DNA of 64,000 bases from Planctomycetota bacterium (GTDB lineage: Bacteria; Planctomycetota; UBA1135; GCA-002686595): NCBI GenBank assembly GCA_016795325.1, contig JAEUHY010000053.1, forward strand, positions 186,001 through 250,000, read 5' to 3'. The notes beneath the pieces are model-generated. The model ran no database searches and was not told the DNA's origin. It worked only from the letters and a program-made list of their open reading frames with translations. Positions 1-7,867 of this stretch are shown here, in pieces; within the stretch, counting starts at the first letter, position 1; each line of letters starts with the position of its first letter. Both the position numbers and the translations under genes were made by a program.

Positions 1-371
1 AGCGCTTCTCGATCTCGGTCGACGTCACCGCCGGCACGATGCTCGCGTTCGTTCAGGCGCAGGTCGGCCCCGTGGCGGTTGCGGTCGAGCCCACGTTCTT
101 CCGCGTCGCCAGCAGCGGCGTCGCCGACAGCCTCCCGGCGCCGGCGGACGTGCGCATCCGATTCCAGACGGCCCCGGTCGATCCCATCACGGGCTTGCCC
201 AACGTCGCGCTTGCCAGCCCGCTGACCGCTGACGTCGCCACGCTCAACGGCACGACACCGCGCTTCGTGCGCTTCGAAGTGTCCTTCGACATCGGCCCGA
301 TCACCTCGGGCGTGAGCTCGCCGCCGATCCCGGCGCTGCAGTTCCTGCGTCTGCCGTTCCTCTACCGCTGA
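1..371 (+). CDS. C-terminal part of a large surface protein (5' end outside window)
   Basis: An open frame enters at base 3 and ends at the TGA before 372, so only the last 122 or so residues are visible. There is no catalytic motif. The fragment is rich in beta-prone residues and ends in LRLPFLYR. Its layout (SLPAPADVRIRFQ, then a gap, then a strand pair and an aromatic-Arg end) resembles the C-terminal part of the next gene, which has ELPAGTQVLLHFR and ends in GLGFSFFR. I infer a tandem paralogue of that Ig-like lipoprotein. The in-frame ATG at 39 is probably internal, because coding-like sequence continues upstream of it. Function is unknown; a cell-surface role is inferred from the neighbour. 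Confidence 0.75.
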   Translation, partial: RFSISVDVTAGTMLAFVQAQVGPVAVAVEPTFFRVASSGVADSLPAPADVRIRFQTAPVDPITGLPNVALASPLTADVATLNGTTPRFVRFEVSFDIGPITSGVSSPPIPALQFLRLPFLYR

Positions 372-448
372 GTTCTGCGCCCCCGTCGCAGCTCGTTTGC
401 CTCGGCCGCCCACGGCGGACCCACCAAAGCCAAGCCCAGCTCCAGCAC

Positions 449-3400
449 ATGCAGTTTCACCAAACCCTCGGTCTCCGTTTCGGCGCGCTCGTGATCGGCC
501 TCGGCGCCAGCTTGGGCGTCTCGTCGTGCAACGACACCTCCCTGGTCCAGGGATCGCAGTTGCCGGTGAACTCGGTCCAGGACCTGCCTGGCGCCGCGGG
601 CCGCAAGTTCATCGTCGACCCCAGCAGCAACGGACAGGCGACCACTCTGCGCCTGCTGCGCACCGAATGGGGGCGCTTGGTCGACGTGTACGTGTTCGAA
701 GGCGATCCCGCGATCACCCCGCGCACGTTGTGGTTCAGCGACTTCCTGATCGATCCGAACATCCAGTCGGACTCGGACTACCTCCTGGAGCGCCTGCCGG
801 CCTCCGGCCGCGAGACGTTGACGATTCGCCACGGGCGTACGACGGGCGCCGAACTGGCCAACTTCCAGCGCTCGCTCGACGCGCTCGACGACGGCCTGCA
901 GTTCTTCGTGGTGAAGAGCTTGAACCCGAACGAGCTGCCGCCCTTCACCGCGGTCGCCCGCAACGCCGCCGTGCGTTTGGTGTTCGACGACCTGCTCGAC
1001 CCGGCCACGATCACTCCCGCGACGGTTGGTCTGCGCACGGGTTATCCGCCGACGCTCGCGCAGGGCGCGCGCGTGTTCGCCGATGGCAACTACGGCGATC
1101 TGCGCGGCGGCGTGTTCCGCTCGACGCGCGTGGTGCTCGACCTGACCATCTCGCAGGAAGAGGCCCCGGGCTTGGGCCTTTCGGTGAACTCGCTCGGCTT
1201 GCCGGATGCGGTCACCACCAGCCAGGGCAATGCGACGCTGCGCATTCCGACCCGGGTGTTCCCGGGCGTCGTGGCCCAGACCCTCACCAATCTGAACGGC
1301 ACGCGGCTGGGCTTCACCGGCAACGGCGCAACCGACAACACTTCGCCTGGCCTCGACGTGGTGCGCGTGTTCCGCTCTGGCGGACGCACGTCGGTGACCG
1401 GTGACCCCAACAACGGGTTCCTCAGCGACAGCATCCAGCCCCGCGTCGTCAGCCAGCTGAACGTGAGCCTCCAGAACGTGCTCACGATCGCGGCCAATCG
1501 CTACATCGCGGACGTGGTGTTCCCCAGCGCGGCGTGTGCGCTGACCCCGCGCGTAGGCGACATCGTGGCGCTGCCCACGGGCGTGTTCCTGCAGGTGACC
1601 CAGGACGGCTCGTCCGCCTCGGGCAACACCGCGACCAACGTCAACCTGCAACTCGTCGACACCGTCGGCGGAACCGCGGTGCCGGAAGGCTCGACGGCGC
1701 AGTATCGCCAGCCGTGGACCGGGGGCGGCATCGGCCAGACCTCGCCGCCGGAGTGTTGGGTTCTCGTTCAGCCCACGCCGGCCAGCCCGCCGTTCACGGG
1801 CATCGCGACGAACTCCACCTTCACGGTGCAGTTCACCGAGCCGGTCAACCCCGCGACCATGAGCGGCTTCGACAACTTCCAGCTGCTCTACCCGAACTCG
1901 CCCGACGGCGAGATCCAGAGCCGCGTCGCCGGCGCCGTGTCTTTCTCGTCCGACCTGACGCGCTTCACCTTCCAGCCGCGGATTCCGCTGCGCCACGTCG
2001 CCGCTCAGTCCGAGCTCTACCGAATCAACCTGCGCAGCGGCGCGGACGGCGTGCGTGACCTCGCCGGCAACCAGCTCGGGATCACCCTCCCGACCACGAC
2101 GGACTTCTCGGTGCTTCCCGCCGCCGCGGGTGTGGACAGCGGAAGCATCACGCTGCGCTTCTCCTCGACGGACGAAGACGCCGGTCCGGGCAACACTCCC
2201 GCGGCGCCCGAGTTCCGCGGTCAGATCACCTACGACCTGCTGAACGGCCGCATCCGCCCGCGTTCCGTGCAACGCATCAGCGGCGTGTTCGAGCCGCAGT
2301 CGGCCTCCGCCCGCCTGATGCCCGGTCCCGACGTCAACACGGTGCCGCCGTTGACGCAGACCAACGGCACGATCATCGGCGTCGCCATGAACCCGCTCAC
2401 GCGACTGGGCGCGCGCACGATGACGCTGTGGCGTCACTTCGACCTGGGCTTCAGCATCGGGACGAACCTCAATCCCCCGACGGTCCCCGCGACGTTCAAC
2501 TACCGCTCCTTCAACGAGGCCACGTTCAACCTCGACGTCGAGGGCCTGTGGTGGTCGCCGAGCGCTTCGGGCGTCCTCGTCGACAACTTCCCCGAGTTCG
2601 AGATGCGCCTCTCGCACTCGCTGTTCCTGCCCGACGAAACGCTGCTGGGCATGCCGCCGGCGATCGTGCACCCCAACTCGGGCGTGTCGGCGACCTTCGC
2701 CGAGAACCTGCTCGATCCGGTCAACGATCCGCAGCAGACCGTGCACCCGCGCGGGCGTGGCTACACGATCAACCCCATCGAGCAAATCCAATCTGCGAAC
2801 GGCACGGTGCTGGCCCCCTGGCCGCTGAACCGCGGTGTTCCGCAGTCGCAGTACAACTACTTCACTTGGCGCGACACCTCCGTGACTTCGGTGGGTCAGC
2901 CCGACAACGGCGCTGGAACCGGGCAGGGCGTTCTGACGGGCAACGAAGCTGAAGCGCTCATCAACGACTTCACGCTCAACGTCGACCCGATCCAGACCAT
3001 CTACGGCCTGGGCGCGGTTCCGACGATCGGCTTGCCGCTGTTGATGGACATCCGCTGCTACCCGAACTCGACCTCGTCGCAGTCCAACCTGCCGAACGGT
3101 CGGGCCGCCGCGGCCGTTCCGCTCAACCAGTACCCTCAAGCCTTCGCGCTCGAGGCACTGCCGTTCTTCACCGCCTACTCGGGCGGCGCCGTGACGACCA
3201 CGGGAATCCTCCAGCCGATCGATCCCGACACGGAGATCATCGCTCGCGGCACCAATCCGCCGGGCGGCGCGAACAGCCTGCCGCGCAACCAGGTCATGCT
3301 GTACGGGCAGGGCGACTTCGTGGTGCGCGTGAACCGCGCTCACTCGCGCTGGTTCCGTTGTTCGCCGGTGGCCGGCGGAACGTTCAGCTTCGCCGAGCCG

Positions 3401-3724
3401 ATCCTCGAGCCCGCTCCGTCGGAACTCCCGGCCGGCACGCAAGTGCTGCTGCACTTCCGCGGCGCCACGGGCGTCACGACGTTCGCCGACAACACCTCCG
3501 TGCCCGCGAATGCGGAGAGCTTCGATCCCTACGGCGACCGCTCGCCGCTCAACGCGACGCCGGCCTTCGCCGTCACGTTCACCAATGCGGACCCGAGCTG
3601 GAAGTCGAACATCACCGAGATCGACGGTTCGTTCTTCTTCCAGACCCGCATCACGATGATCTCGAACGTGGAGAGCGGCGCCACGCCGGAAGTTAGCGGC
3701 CTGGGCTTCTCCTTCTTCCGCTGA
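449..3724 (+). CDS. Large Ig-like-domain lipoprotein
   Basis: This 1091-residue protein begins with a lipoprotein-type signal: hydrophobic residues 10-24, then VSSC with the candidate lipid-bearing Cys at 27. The rest is beta-rich with no enzymatic motif. At least two stretches look like bacterial Ig-like (Big_5/SbsA) modules, recognised by the pattern 'FT-x-V-A-R-N-A-A-V-R-L-V-F-DD-L-LDPATIT' near residues 165-190 and 'TNSTFTVQFTEPVNPATM' near 450-470. I infer a surface or outer-membrane-anchored structural or adhesive protein. The C-terminal end resembles that of the truncated gene before it. The start at 449 is the only ATG that places the signal peptide at the N-terminus. A strong hairpin at 3798-3834 follows. 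The exact role is unknown. Confidence 0.85.
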   Translation: MQFHQTLGLRFGALVIGLGASLGVSSCNDTSLVQGSQLPVNSVQDLPGAAGRKFIVDPSSNGQATTLRLLRTEWGRLVDVYVFEGDPAITPRTLWFSDFLIDPNIQSDSDYLLERLPASGRETLTIRHGRTTGAELANFQRSLDALDDGLQFFVVKSLNPNELPPFTAVARNAAVRLVFDDLLDPATITPATVGLRTGYPPTLAQGARVFADGNYGDLRGGVFRSTRVVLDLTISQEEAPGLGLSVNSLGLPDAVTTSQGNATLRIPTRVFPGVVAQTLTNLNGTRLGFTGNGATDNTSPGLDVVRVFRSGGRTSVTGDPNNGFLSDSIQPRVVSQLNVSLQNVLTIAANRYIADVVFPSAACALTPRVGDIVALPTGVFLQVTQDGSSASGNTATNVNLQLVDTVGGTAVPEGSTAQYRQPWTGGGIGQTSPPECWVLVQPTPASPPFTGIATNSTFTVQFTEPVNPATMSGFDNFQLLYPNSPDGEIQSRVAGAVSFSSDLTRFTFQPRIPLRHVAAQSELYRINLRSGADGVRDLAGNQLGITLPTTTDFSVLPAAAGVDSGSITLRFSSTDEDAGPGNTPAAPEFRGQITYDLLNGRIRPRSVQRISGVFEPQSASARLMPGPDVNTVPPLTQTNGTIIGVAMNPLTRLGARTMTLWRHFDLGFSIGTNLNPPTVPATFNYRSFNEATFNLDVEGLWWSPSASGVLVDNFPEFEMRLSHSLFLPDETLLGMPPAIVHPNSGVSATFAENLLDPVNDPQQTVHPRGRGYTINPIEQIQSANGTVLAPWPLNRGVPQSQYNYFTWRDTSVTSVGQPDNGAGTGQGVLTGNEAEALINDFTLNVDPIQTIYGLGAVPTIGLPLLMDIRCYPNSTSSQSNLPNGRAAAAVPLNQYPQAFALEALPFFTAYSGGAVTTTGILQPIDPDTEIIARGTNPPGGANSLPRNQVMLYGQGDFVVRVNRAHSRWFRCSPVAGGTFSFAEPILEPAPSELPAGTQVLLHFRGATGVTTFADNTSVPANAESFDPYGDRSPLNATPAFAVTFTNADPSWKSNITEIDGSFFFQTRITMISNVESGATPEVSGLGFSFFR

Positions 3725-3797
3725 GCACGTCTCTGCGCGGGCGCAGCGCGCGCCACGGGCGAGTCCCGTAGCGCCGCCTCGCACCGCACGTACCGAA

Positions 3798-3834
3798 CAA
3801 GCCGCCGTCCGCGTTCCGCGCGGACGGCGGCTTG
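3798..3834 (+). terminator. Strong GC hairpin, probable terminator after the Ig-like lipoprotein
   Basis: Bases 3798-3813 pair perfectly with 3819-3834 (16 bp, loop TTCCG). The stem closes with CAAG/CTTG and is followed by CTTTG, a weak T tract. It lies about 75 nt after one lipoprotein stop and about 65 nt before the next start. Confidence 0.75.
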
Positions 3835-3899
3835 CTTTGCAGAATCGTCGCGCGGCCTCCGCTTGGGTCCGCTCCGTCGGACTGCTTCAATGGCGTTCC

Positions 3900-5762
3900 A
3901 TGGAGTGGTCGAGTCCGGGGCGCTGGTGCTGGCTGGGTGCGCTGCTCGCAGCGTGTTCGCCTGAGCCGGCGCCGAGCCAGCGCTGGTTGGAGGTGACGCA
4001 GGTCCGTCCCGATCCCAGCGCCGAGGTGTTCCTCAACGAGCGGATCGTGATCCACTTCAGCGACGAGTTGGAGCCGACCTCGGTCCACCCCGCGAGCCTG
4101 CGCATCACCGACAGCGAGGGCCGTGCGGCACGCGGGAGCTGGGCGGTCAGCGGCGCGCGCCTCGAGTTCACTCCGAGCGCGGTGCTCAGCGCCGAGCTCT
4201 CCGACGGCGGCTTCCGCCCGGGCGCGCGCTACAGCGTTCGAATGTTGGGTTTTCCCGCCCCCGACAGTCTGCGCTCGCGCGACGGCGCACCGCTCGCTTC
4301 CAACCGCGAGTGGAGCTTCCGCGTCGTGCCGCTCACAGCGCGCGGCGAGCGGCCCCTGTTCGAGGACTCCAGCCCGACCCGTGGACTGCCGCTGCTGCTG
4401 CTGCGCTCGCTGGTCGCGGAGGGCGATCCGATCGTGATCAGCGCTGAGGAGCCCGTCGATCCCGCCAGCCTCGAGGGGGACGACTTCGAGCTGTTCAAGC
4501 GCCCCGGCGGAGACGGCAGCGTCCGCCGCGTCGCCATTCCGCTCACGGCGCGGCTGGTGCAGAACGACGACAAGCGCGCGGCGTACCCGCCGGGTGTGGC
4601 GCAGATCGAATTGCGTCCGCGCGACACACCGCTCGAGCCGGGGGACTACGTCTTGCGCATGCCGCGACAGGCGCGCGTGAACGACTTCGGCGGCCACGCC
4701 ATGCCGCTGGTCACGCCCTCGCCCTCGCGTGCGCTCGACCTGCGCGTCGAGGTGCGGCGTCGCACCAGCGGAGCGGGGCTCGCGCGGAGCCTGGAGAGCT
4801 TCGCGAACGCGTCGACGCGCTCGTCGGAAGTCTGGCCCGGCGCCCACGGCGCGGCGTGGTGGGAGAACAGCGGCCGCGTCGAGGTCCGACTGCCGGCCGC
4901 CATCGGGGACGGTCGCGACGGCGACGTCGCGCTGGACGGTCCGCAGGAGGGCCGGACGCTGCAGGCCACCTCGCTGCTCGTCGCCGAGGGCAGCGACGCG
5001 CTGCTAGCGACGCCCGAGGGCGTGCTCGAGCTGCGCAGCCAGTCGTCGGTCCACATCGCCGGGCGGCTCGGTCGCGCGCGTTCCCAAGGCGCGCCGCAGG
5101 CCGCGTGTGCGAGCGAGTGGCTGCGCGCGCTCGCGCTCGAACGGGTCGACGTCGAGGCCGCGCTCGAGCGACTGAAGGCGGCGCAGCTGGACGTCACGGT
5201 CGTCATCGCGGGCGGGGACATCGTCCTGGACGGCTGGCTGGAGTTCGAAACGCCGCTGATCCTGATCGCCGGCGGCCGCGTGCGCGTGTCGCGGCGCGCG
5301 CGCGTCGAAACGCCCGGTCTGTGGCTGCTCGACCAGGGCACGGAGCGCTTTGCGCACCACGTCGGCGGCCAGCGCGTCGGCGCCGCCGAACGCCTCGCCT
5401 GGCGCCTGCCGTTGCTCGAGCGCAACGTGCTGCGCACACCCGTGAGGCTCGCCCTGCTCTCGACCTCGCTGCCCGCCGCCGGCGCGCGGCGCTTCGAGTT
5501 CGGGCCCGCCGTCACGCTCCACCACGGCACGGGCCGGGCGCGTGTGCGGTACCTGGGCGACCGCCCCGTCGGCGCGGACCCCAAGTCTCCGCCGCTGCTG
5601 GTCGATGATCCGGCCCTGCTCGTGGGCTCCTCAACGCTGCGTCTGGTGATCGAACTCGAGGTCTTCCCGGCCGCGGCCGGCCAGGAGGCGCTCTGGGACC
5701 CGCCCTGGGTCGACGACGTGCTGATCGAGTACGAGCCGGCCGGGACGGCGGGACAGCGCTGA
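3900..5762 (+). CDS. Ig-like-domain lipoprotein upstream of prepilin peptidase
   Basis: The 620-residue protein starts at the ATG at 3900, because this places a short lipoprotein signal at the N-terminus with lipobox LAAC and Cys at residue 19. An in-frame ATG at 3837 would add 21 Arg/Trp-rich residues that spoil the signal and would start inside the terminator hairpin. Residues 30-110 look like a Big_5/SbsA Ig-like module (RIVIHFSDELEPTSVHPASL, then LEFTPSAVL). The middle contains short beta repeats (VVIAGGDIVLDGWLEFETP) suggestive of a beta-helix or solenoid. No catalytic residues stand out. The stop TGA overlaps the prepilin peptidase ATG by one base, so the two are translationally coupled, which suggests a link with the secretion/pilus machinery. 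Confidence 0.8.
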   Translation: MEWSSPGRWCWLGALLAACSPEPAPSQRWLEVTQVRPDPSAEVFLNERIVIHFSDELEPTSVHPASLRITDSEGRAARGSWAVSGARLEFTPSAVLSAELSDGGFRPGARYSVRMLGFPAPDSLRSRDGAPLASNREWSFRVVPLTARGERPLFEDSSPTRGLPLLLLRSLVAEGDPIVISAEEPVDPASLEGDDFELFKRPGGDGSVRRVAIPLTARLVQNDDKRAAYPPGVAQIELRPRDTPLEPGDYVLRMPRQARVNDFGGHAMPLVTPSPSRALDLRVEVRRRTSGAGLARSLESFANASTRSSEVWPGAHGAAWWENSGRVEVRLPAAIGDGRDGDVALDGPQEGRTLQATSLLVAEGSDALLATPEGVLELRSQSSVHIAGRLGRARSQGAPQAACASEWLRALALERVDVEAALERLKAAQLDVTVVIAGGDIVLDGWLEFETPLILIAGGRVRVSRRARVETPGLWLLDQGTERFAHHVGGQRVGAAERLAWRLPLLERNVLRTPVRLALLSTSLPAAGARRFEFGPAVTLHHGTGRARVRYLGDRPVGADPKSPPLLVDDPALLVGSSTLRLVIELEVFPAAAGQEALWDPPWVDDVLIEYEPAGTAGQR

Positions 5763-6667
5763 TGGACATCGATCCGGCGCTGCAGCTGGTGTGGTGGACG
5801 GTGATCGGGCTGTTCGTCGGCTCGTTCCTCAACGCGGCCATCTACCGCCTCCCGCGCGAGGACCTGAGCGTGACCAAGCCCGCGCGCTCGTTCTGTCCTG
5901 CCTGCAAGCGCCAGCTGAGCTGGTACGAGAACATTCCGCTGGTGTCCTGGCTCGTGCAGCGCGGACGCTGCCGCGGCTGCTCGACGAGCATTTCCTGGCG
6001 CTACCCGCTCGTGGAGGCGCTCACCGCCGCCCTGTGGCTGTGGGTCGCCTGGGAGACCGGCGTCGAGCACTGGGATCTGGTCGCGGTGCGCGTGCTGGTC
6101 GTCAGCGCGCTGATCGTCGCGACCTTCGTCGATTTCGAGCTCTACGAGATCCCCGACGAGGTGTCGATCGGCGGCATGCTCGCGGCGCCGCTGCTCTCGT
6201 TCCTGGTTCCCGCGCTGCACGCCGACTCGCCGCTCGCCCTGGAGTTCTCCGACGGCGCGAGCGTCGACCGCACGGGCGCGTTGCTCGCGTCCCTGGTCGG
6301 CGTCGCGACGGGGTACGGGATCCTGCGCCTGGTCGCCGCCGTCGCCGAGCGCGCGTACGGTCGCGAGGCCATGGGCTATGGCGACGTGAAGCTGCTCGGC
6401 GCCGCCGGCGGCTTCGTCGGCCCGCTCGGCGCGCTGGCAGTGCTGCTGATCGCCTCGTTCGTCGGCGCGCTCGTCGGCGTGGCGAACATCGCTCGCCTGC
6501 AGTGCTTCCTGCGCGCCCGCGTGCGCGCGCGCCGCAGCTCGCGGAGCTTCGCGCACTCGCTCGCCGCCGCACGCGTCGCCGGACAGATGCTGCCCTTCGG
6601 TCCGTACTTGGCCCTTGGAACCGCGCTCGCGCTTGTGTATTGGAAGCACATGCGCGGGTGGTTCTGA
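5762..6667 (+). CDS. pilD: Prepilin peptidase / N-methyltransferase (type IV leader peptidase)
   Basis: This inner-membrane aspartic protease of the A24 family cleaves the leader of prepilins and pseudopilins after Gly and methylates the new N-terminus. The 301-residue length is typical of the bifunctional form. The cytoplasmic domain has the paired cysteines CPAC (45-48) and CRGC (70-73) that bind zinc in PilD/GspO. The catalytic aspartates are Asp124 (in FVDFELYEIPDEV) and Asp208 in GYGDVK. Several hydrophobic membrane segments are present. Its likely substrate, a pilin with the leader RNSG/FTLIE, is encoded at 14496. The start overlaps the stop of the preceding lipoprotein by one base. Confidence 0.96.
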   Translation: MDIDPALQLVWWTVIGLFVGSFLNAAIYRLPREDLSVTKPARSFCPACKRQLSWYENIPLVSWLVQRGRCRGCSTSISWRYPLVEALTAALWLWVAWETGVEHWDLVAVRVLVVSALIVATFVDFELYEIPDEVSIGGMLAAPLLSFLVPALHADSPLALEFSDGASVDRTGALLASLVGVATGYGILRLVAAVAERAYGREAMGYGDVKLLGAAGGFVGPLGALAVLLIASFVGALVGVANIARLQCFLRARVRARRSSRSFAHSLAAARVAGQMLPFGPYLALGTALALVYWKHMRGWF

Positions 6668-6860
6668 CCAGCTTCCGCCGCGCTGTCAGCGCGTGGTTTT
6701 CTCACCGCGCGCGACAGCCGGCGACGCAGCTGCGCCGCCCGCGACTCCGAGCGCGCTCTCGACTGCGCGTCAGCGCTCTCGGAACTTCGCTGTTCCAACT
6801 TGGCGGAGGCTATTCAGGCGCCGCCGTTCACGCAGACCGCTTCGGTCCAAAGGGGTAACC

Positions 6861-7556
6861 ATGCAGTTCTTCCGTTCTCTTCCGCTGCTCATCGCGAGCC
6901 TCGCGCTCGCTCCGTTCATCACCAGCTGCGCCTCGCAGCAGTACAAGGCCGTCGCCGACGAGCGCGAGGCCGACAACCGCGCGCTGCGCGAAGAGCGCGC
7001 GCGCATCAAGGGCGAGAACCGCGATCTCGCGGCCGAAAAGGCCTCGCTCGAAGTCGCGCTGGCCGAGGCCAACGCGCGCCTGCTCGAGCAGCCTGAGCGC
7101 GGCGCCGGGCAGAACTACGCGGAGCTCGACGAACTCGGCGTCGGCTACGGCATGCGCGACGGCCGCATGGTGATCTCGATCCCCACCGAGATCAGCTTCG
7201 CCTCGGGCCGCGCGGAGCTCTCCGCGGCCGGCAAGCGCGCGCTCAAGAGCGTCGCGAACACGCTCAAGAAGGACTACCCGACCGGCGAGTTCGAGTACTG
7301 GATCGAAGGGCACACCGACTCCGATCCGATCTCGAAGTCGAAGTTCGCCTCGAACCGCGATCTGTCGCTGGCGCGCGCGATGGCCGTGCTGCGCAGCCTG
7401 GTCGACGACTGCGACGTTCCCGACAACAGCTGCGTCGTCACCGGTTGGGGTCCGCACCGTCCCGTCGCGTCGAACAGCTCGGCCTCCAACAAGGCCAAGA
7501 ACCGGCGCGTCGAGATCGTGGTCGAGAAGGCCGGCGGCACGCCGATCAAGCAGTGA
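6861..7556 (+). CDS. OmpA/Pal-like peptidoglycan-binding lipoprotein
   Basis: The ATG at 6861 is preferred over upstream in-frame starts because it is preceded by AGGGG and gives a clean lipoprotein signal ending ITSC (Cys23). The 231-residue protein then has a charged coiled coil (about residues 30-78), followed by an OmpA-like domain (about 105-225) with ISFASGRAELS, WIEGHTDSD, NRDLSLARA and NKAKNRRVEIVV. These match the family's peptidoglycan-binding core, including the Asp and Arg that contact diaminopimelate. It probably tethers an outer envelope layer to the wall. The last residues (KAGGTPIKQ) are an ordinary tail. A hairpin lies 62 nt after the stop. Confidence 0.92.
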   Translation: MQFFRSLPLLIASLALAPFITSCASQQYKAVADEREADNRALREERARIKGENRDLAAEKASLEVALAEANARLLEQPERGAGQNYAELDELGVGYGMRDGRMVISIPTEISFASGRAELSAAGKRALKSVANTLKKDYPTGEFEYWIEGHTDSDPISKSKFASNRDLSLARAMAVLRSLVDDCDVPDNSCVVTGWGPHRPVASNSSASNKAKNRRVEIVVEKAGGTPIKQ

Positions 7557-7617
7557 CCGGCGCGGCGGGGTGCGGCGCCAGCTGCGCCGCCCTGCGCTGA
7601 CGCTCGCCATCGTTCCG

Positions 7618-7660
7618 GCGCCCCGCGCCGCGAGTCGGTCCGACTCGCGGCGCGGGGCGC
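7618..7660 (+). terminator. Perfect 21-bp inverted repeat in the 311-bp gap before the EF-G-like gene
   Basis: The gap 7557-7867 holds no gene. Bases 7618-7638 are the exact reverse complement of 7640-7660, with a one-base centre, so the folded RNA would have a short loop and a very stable GC stem. No T run follows, so termination is inferred only from strength and from its place after the OmpA-like gene. A TAGGAT hexamer at 7764-7769 could be a -10 box for the downstream gene with a leader of roughly 90 nt. Confidence 0.6.
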
Positions 7661-7867
7661 TGGCGTTGGGGGGAAGCGGCGCGCTGGTCGCGGGGGCGTT
7701 GCGCCGGGCGGCGCGGGGCTCGGCTGCGCACTTAGGTCCGTAGGCCGGCTTTTCGCGCCGAGCGTAGGATCACGACAGAGATCCTCGATTCGCCCTGCGC
7801 CGCGGCTGCCCGCGCGCGGCGTGGGGAGTGTTCCGGCGCGCGGGCCGAACCACTCCCTCGCACCCAT

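Noticed and set aside
362..3784. 1140-codon open frame on the minus strand opposite the large lipoprotein
   Set aside because: Its product is Arg/His/Val-rich without any domain, while the plus strand gives a signal peptide and Ig-like modules. Third-position GC on the real strand produces such shadows.
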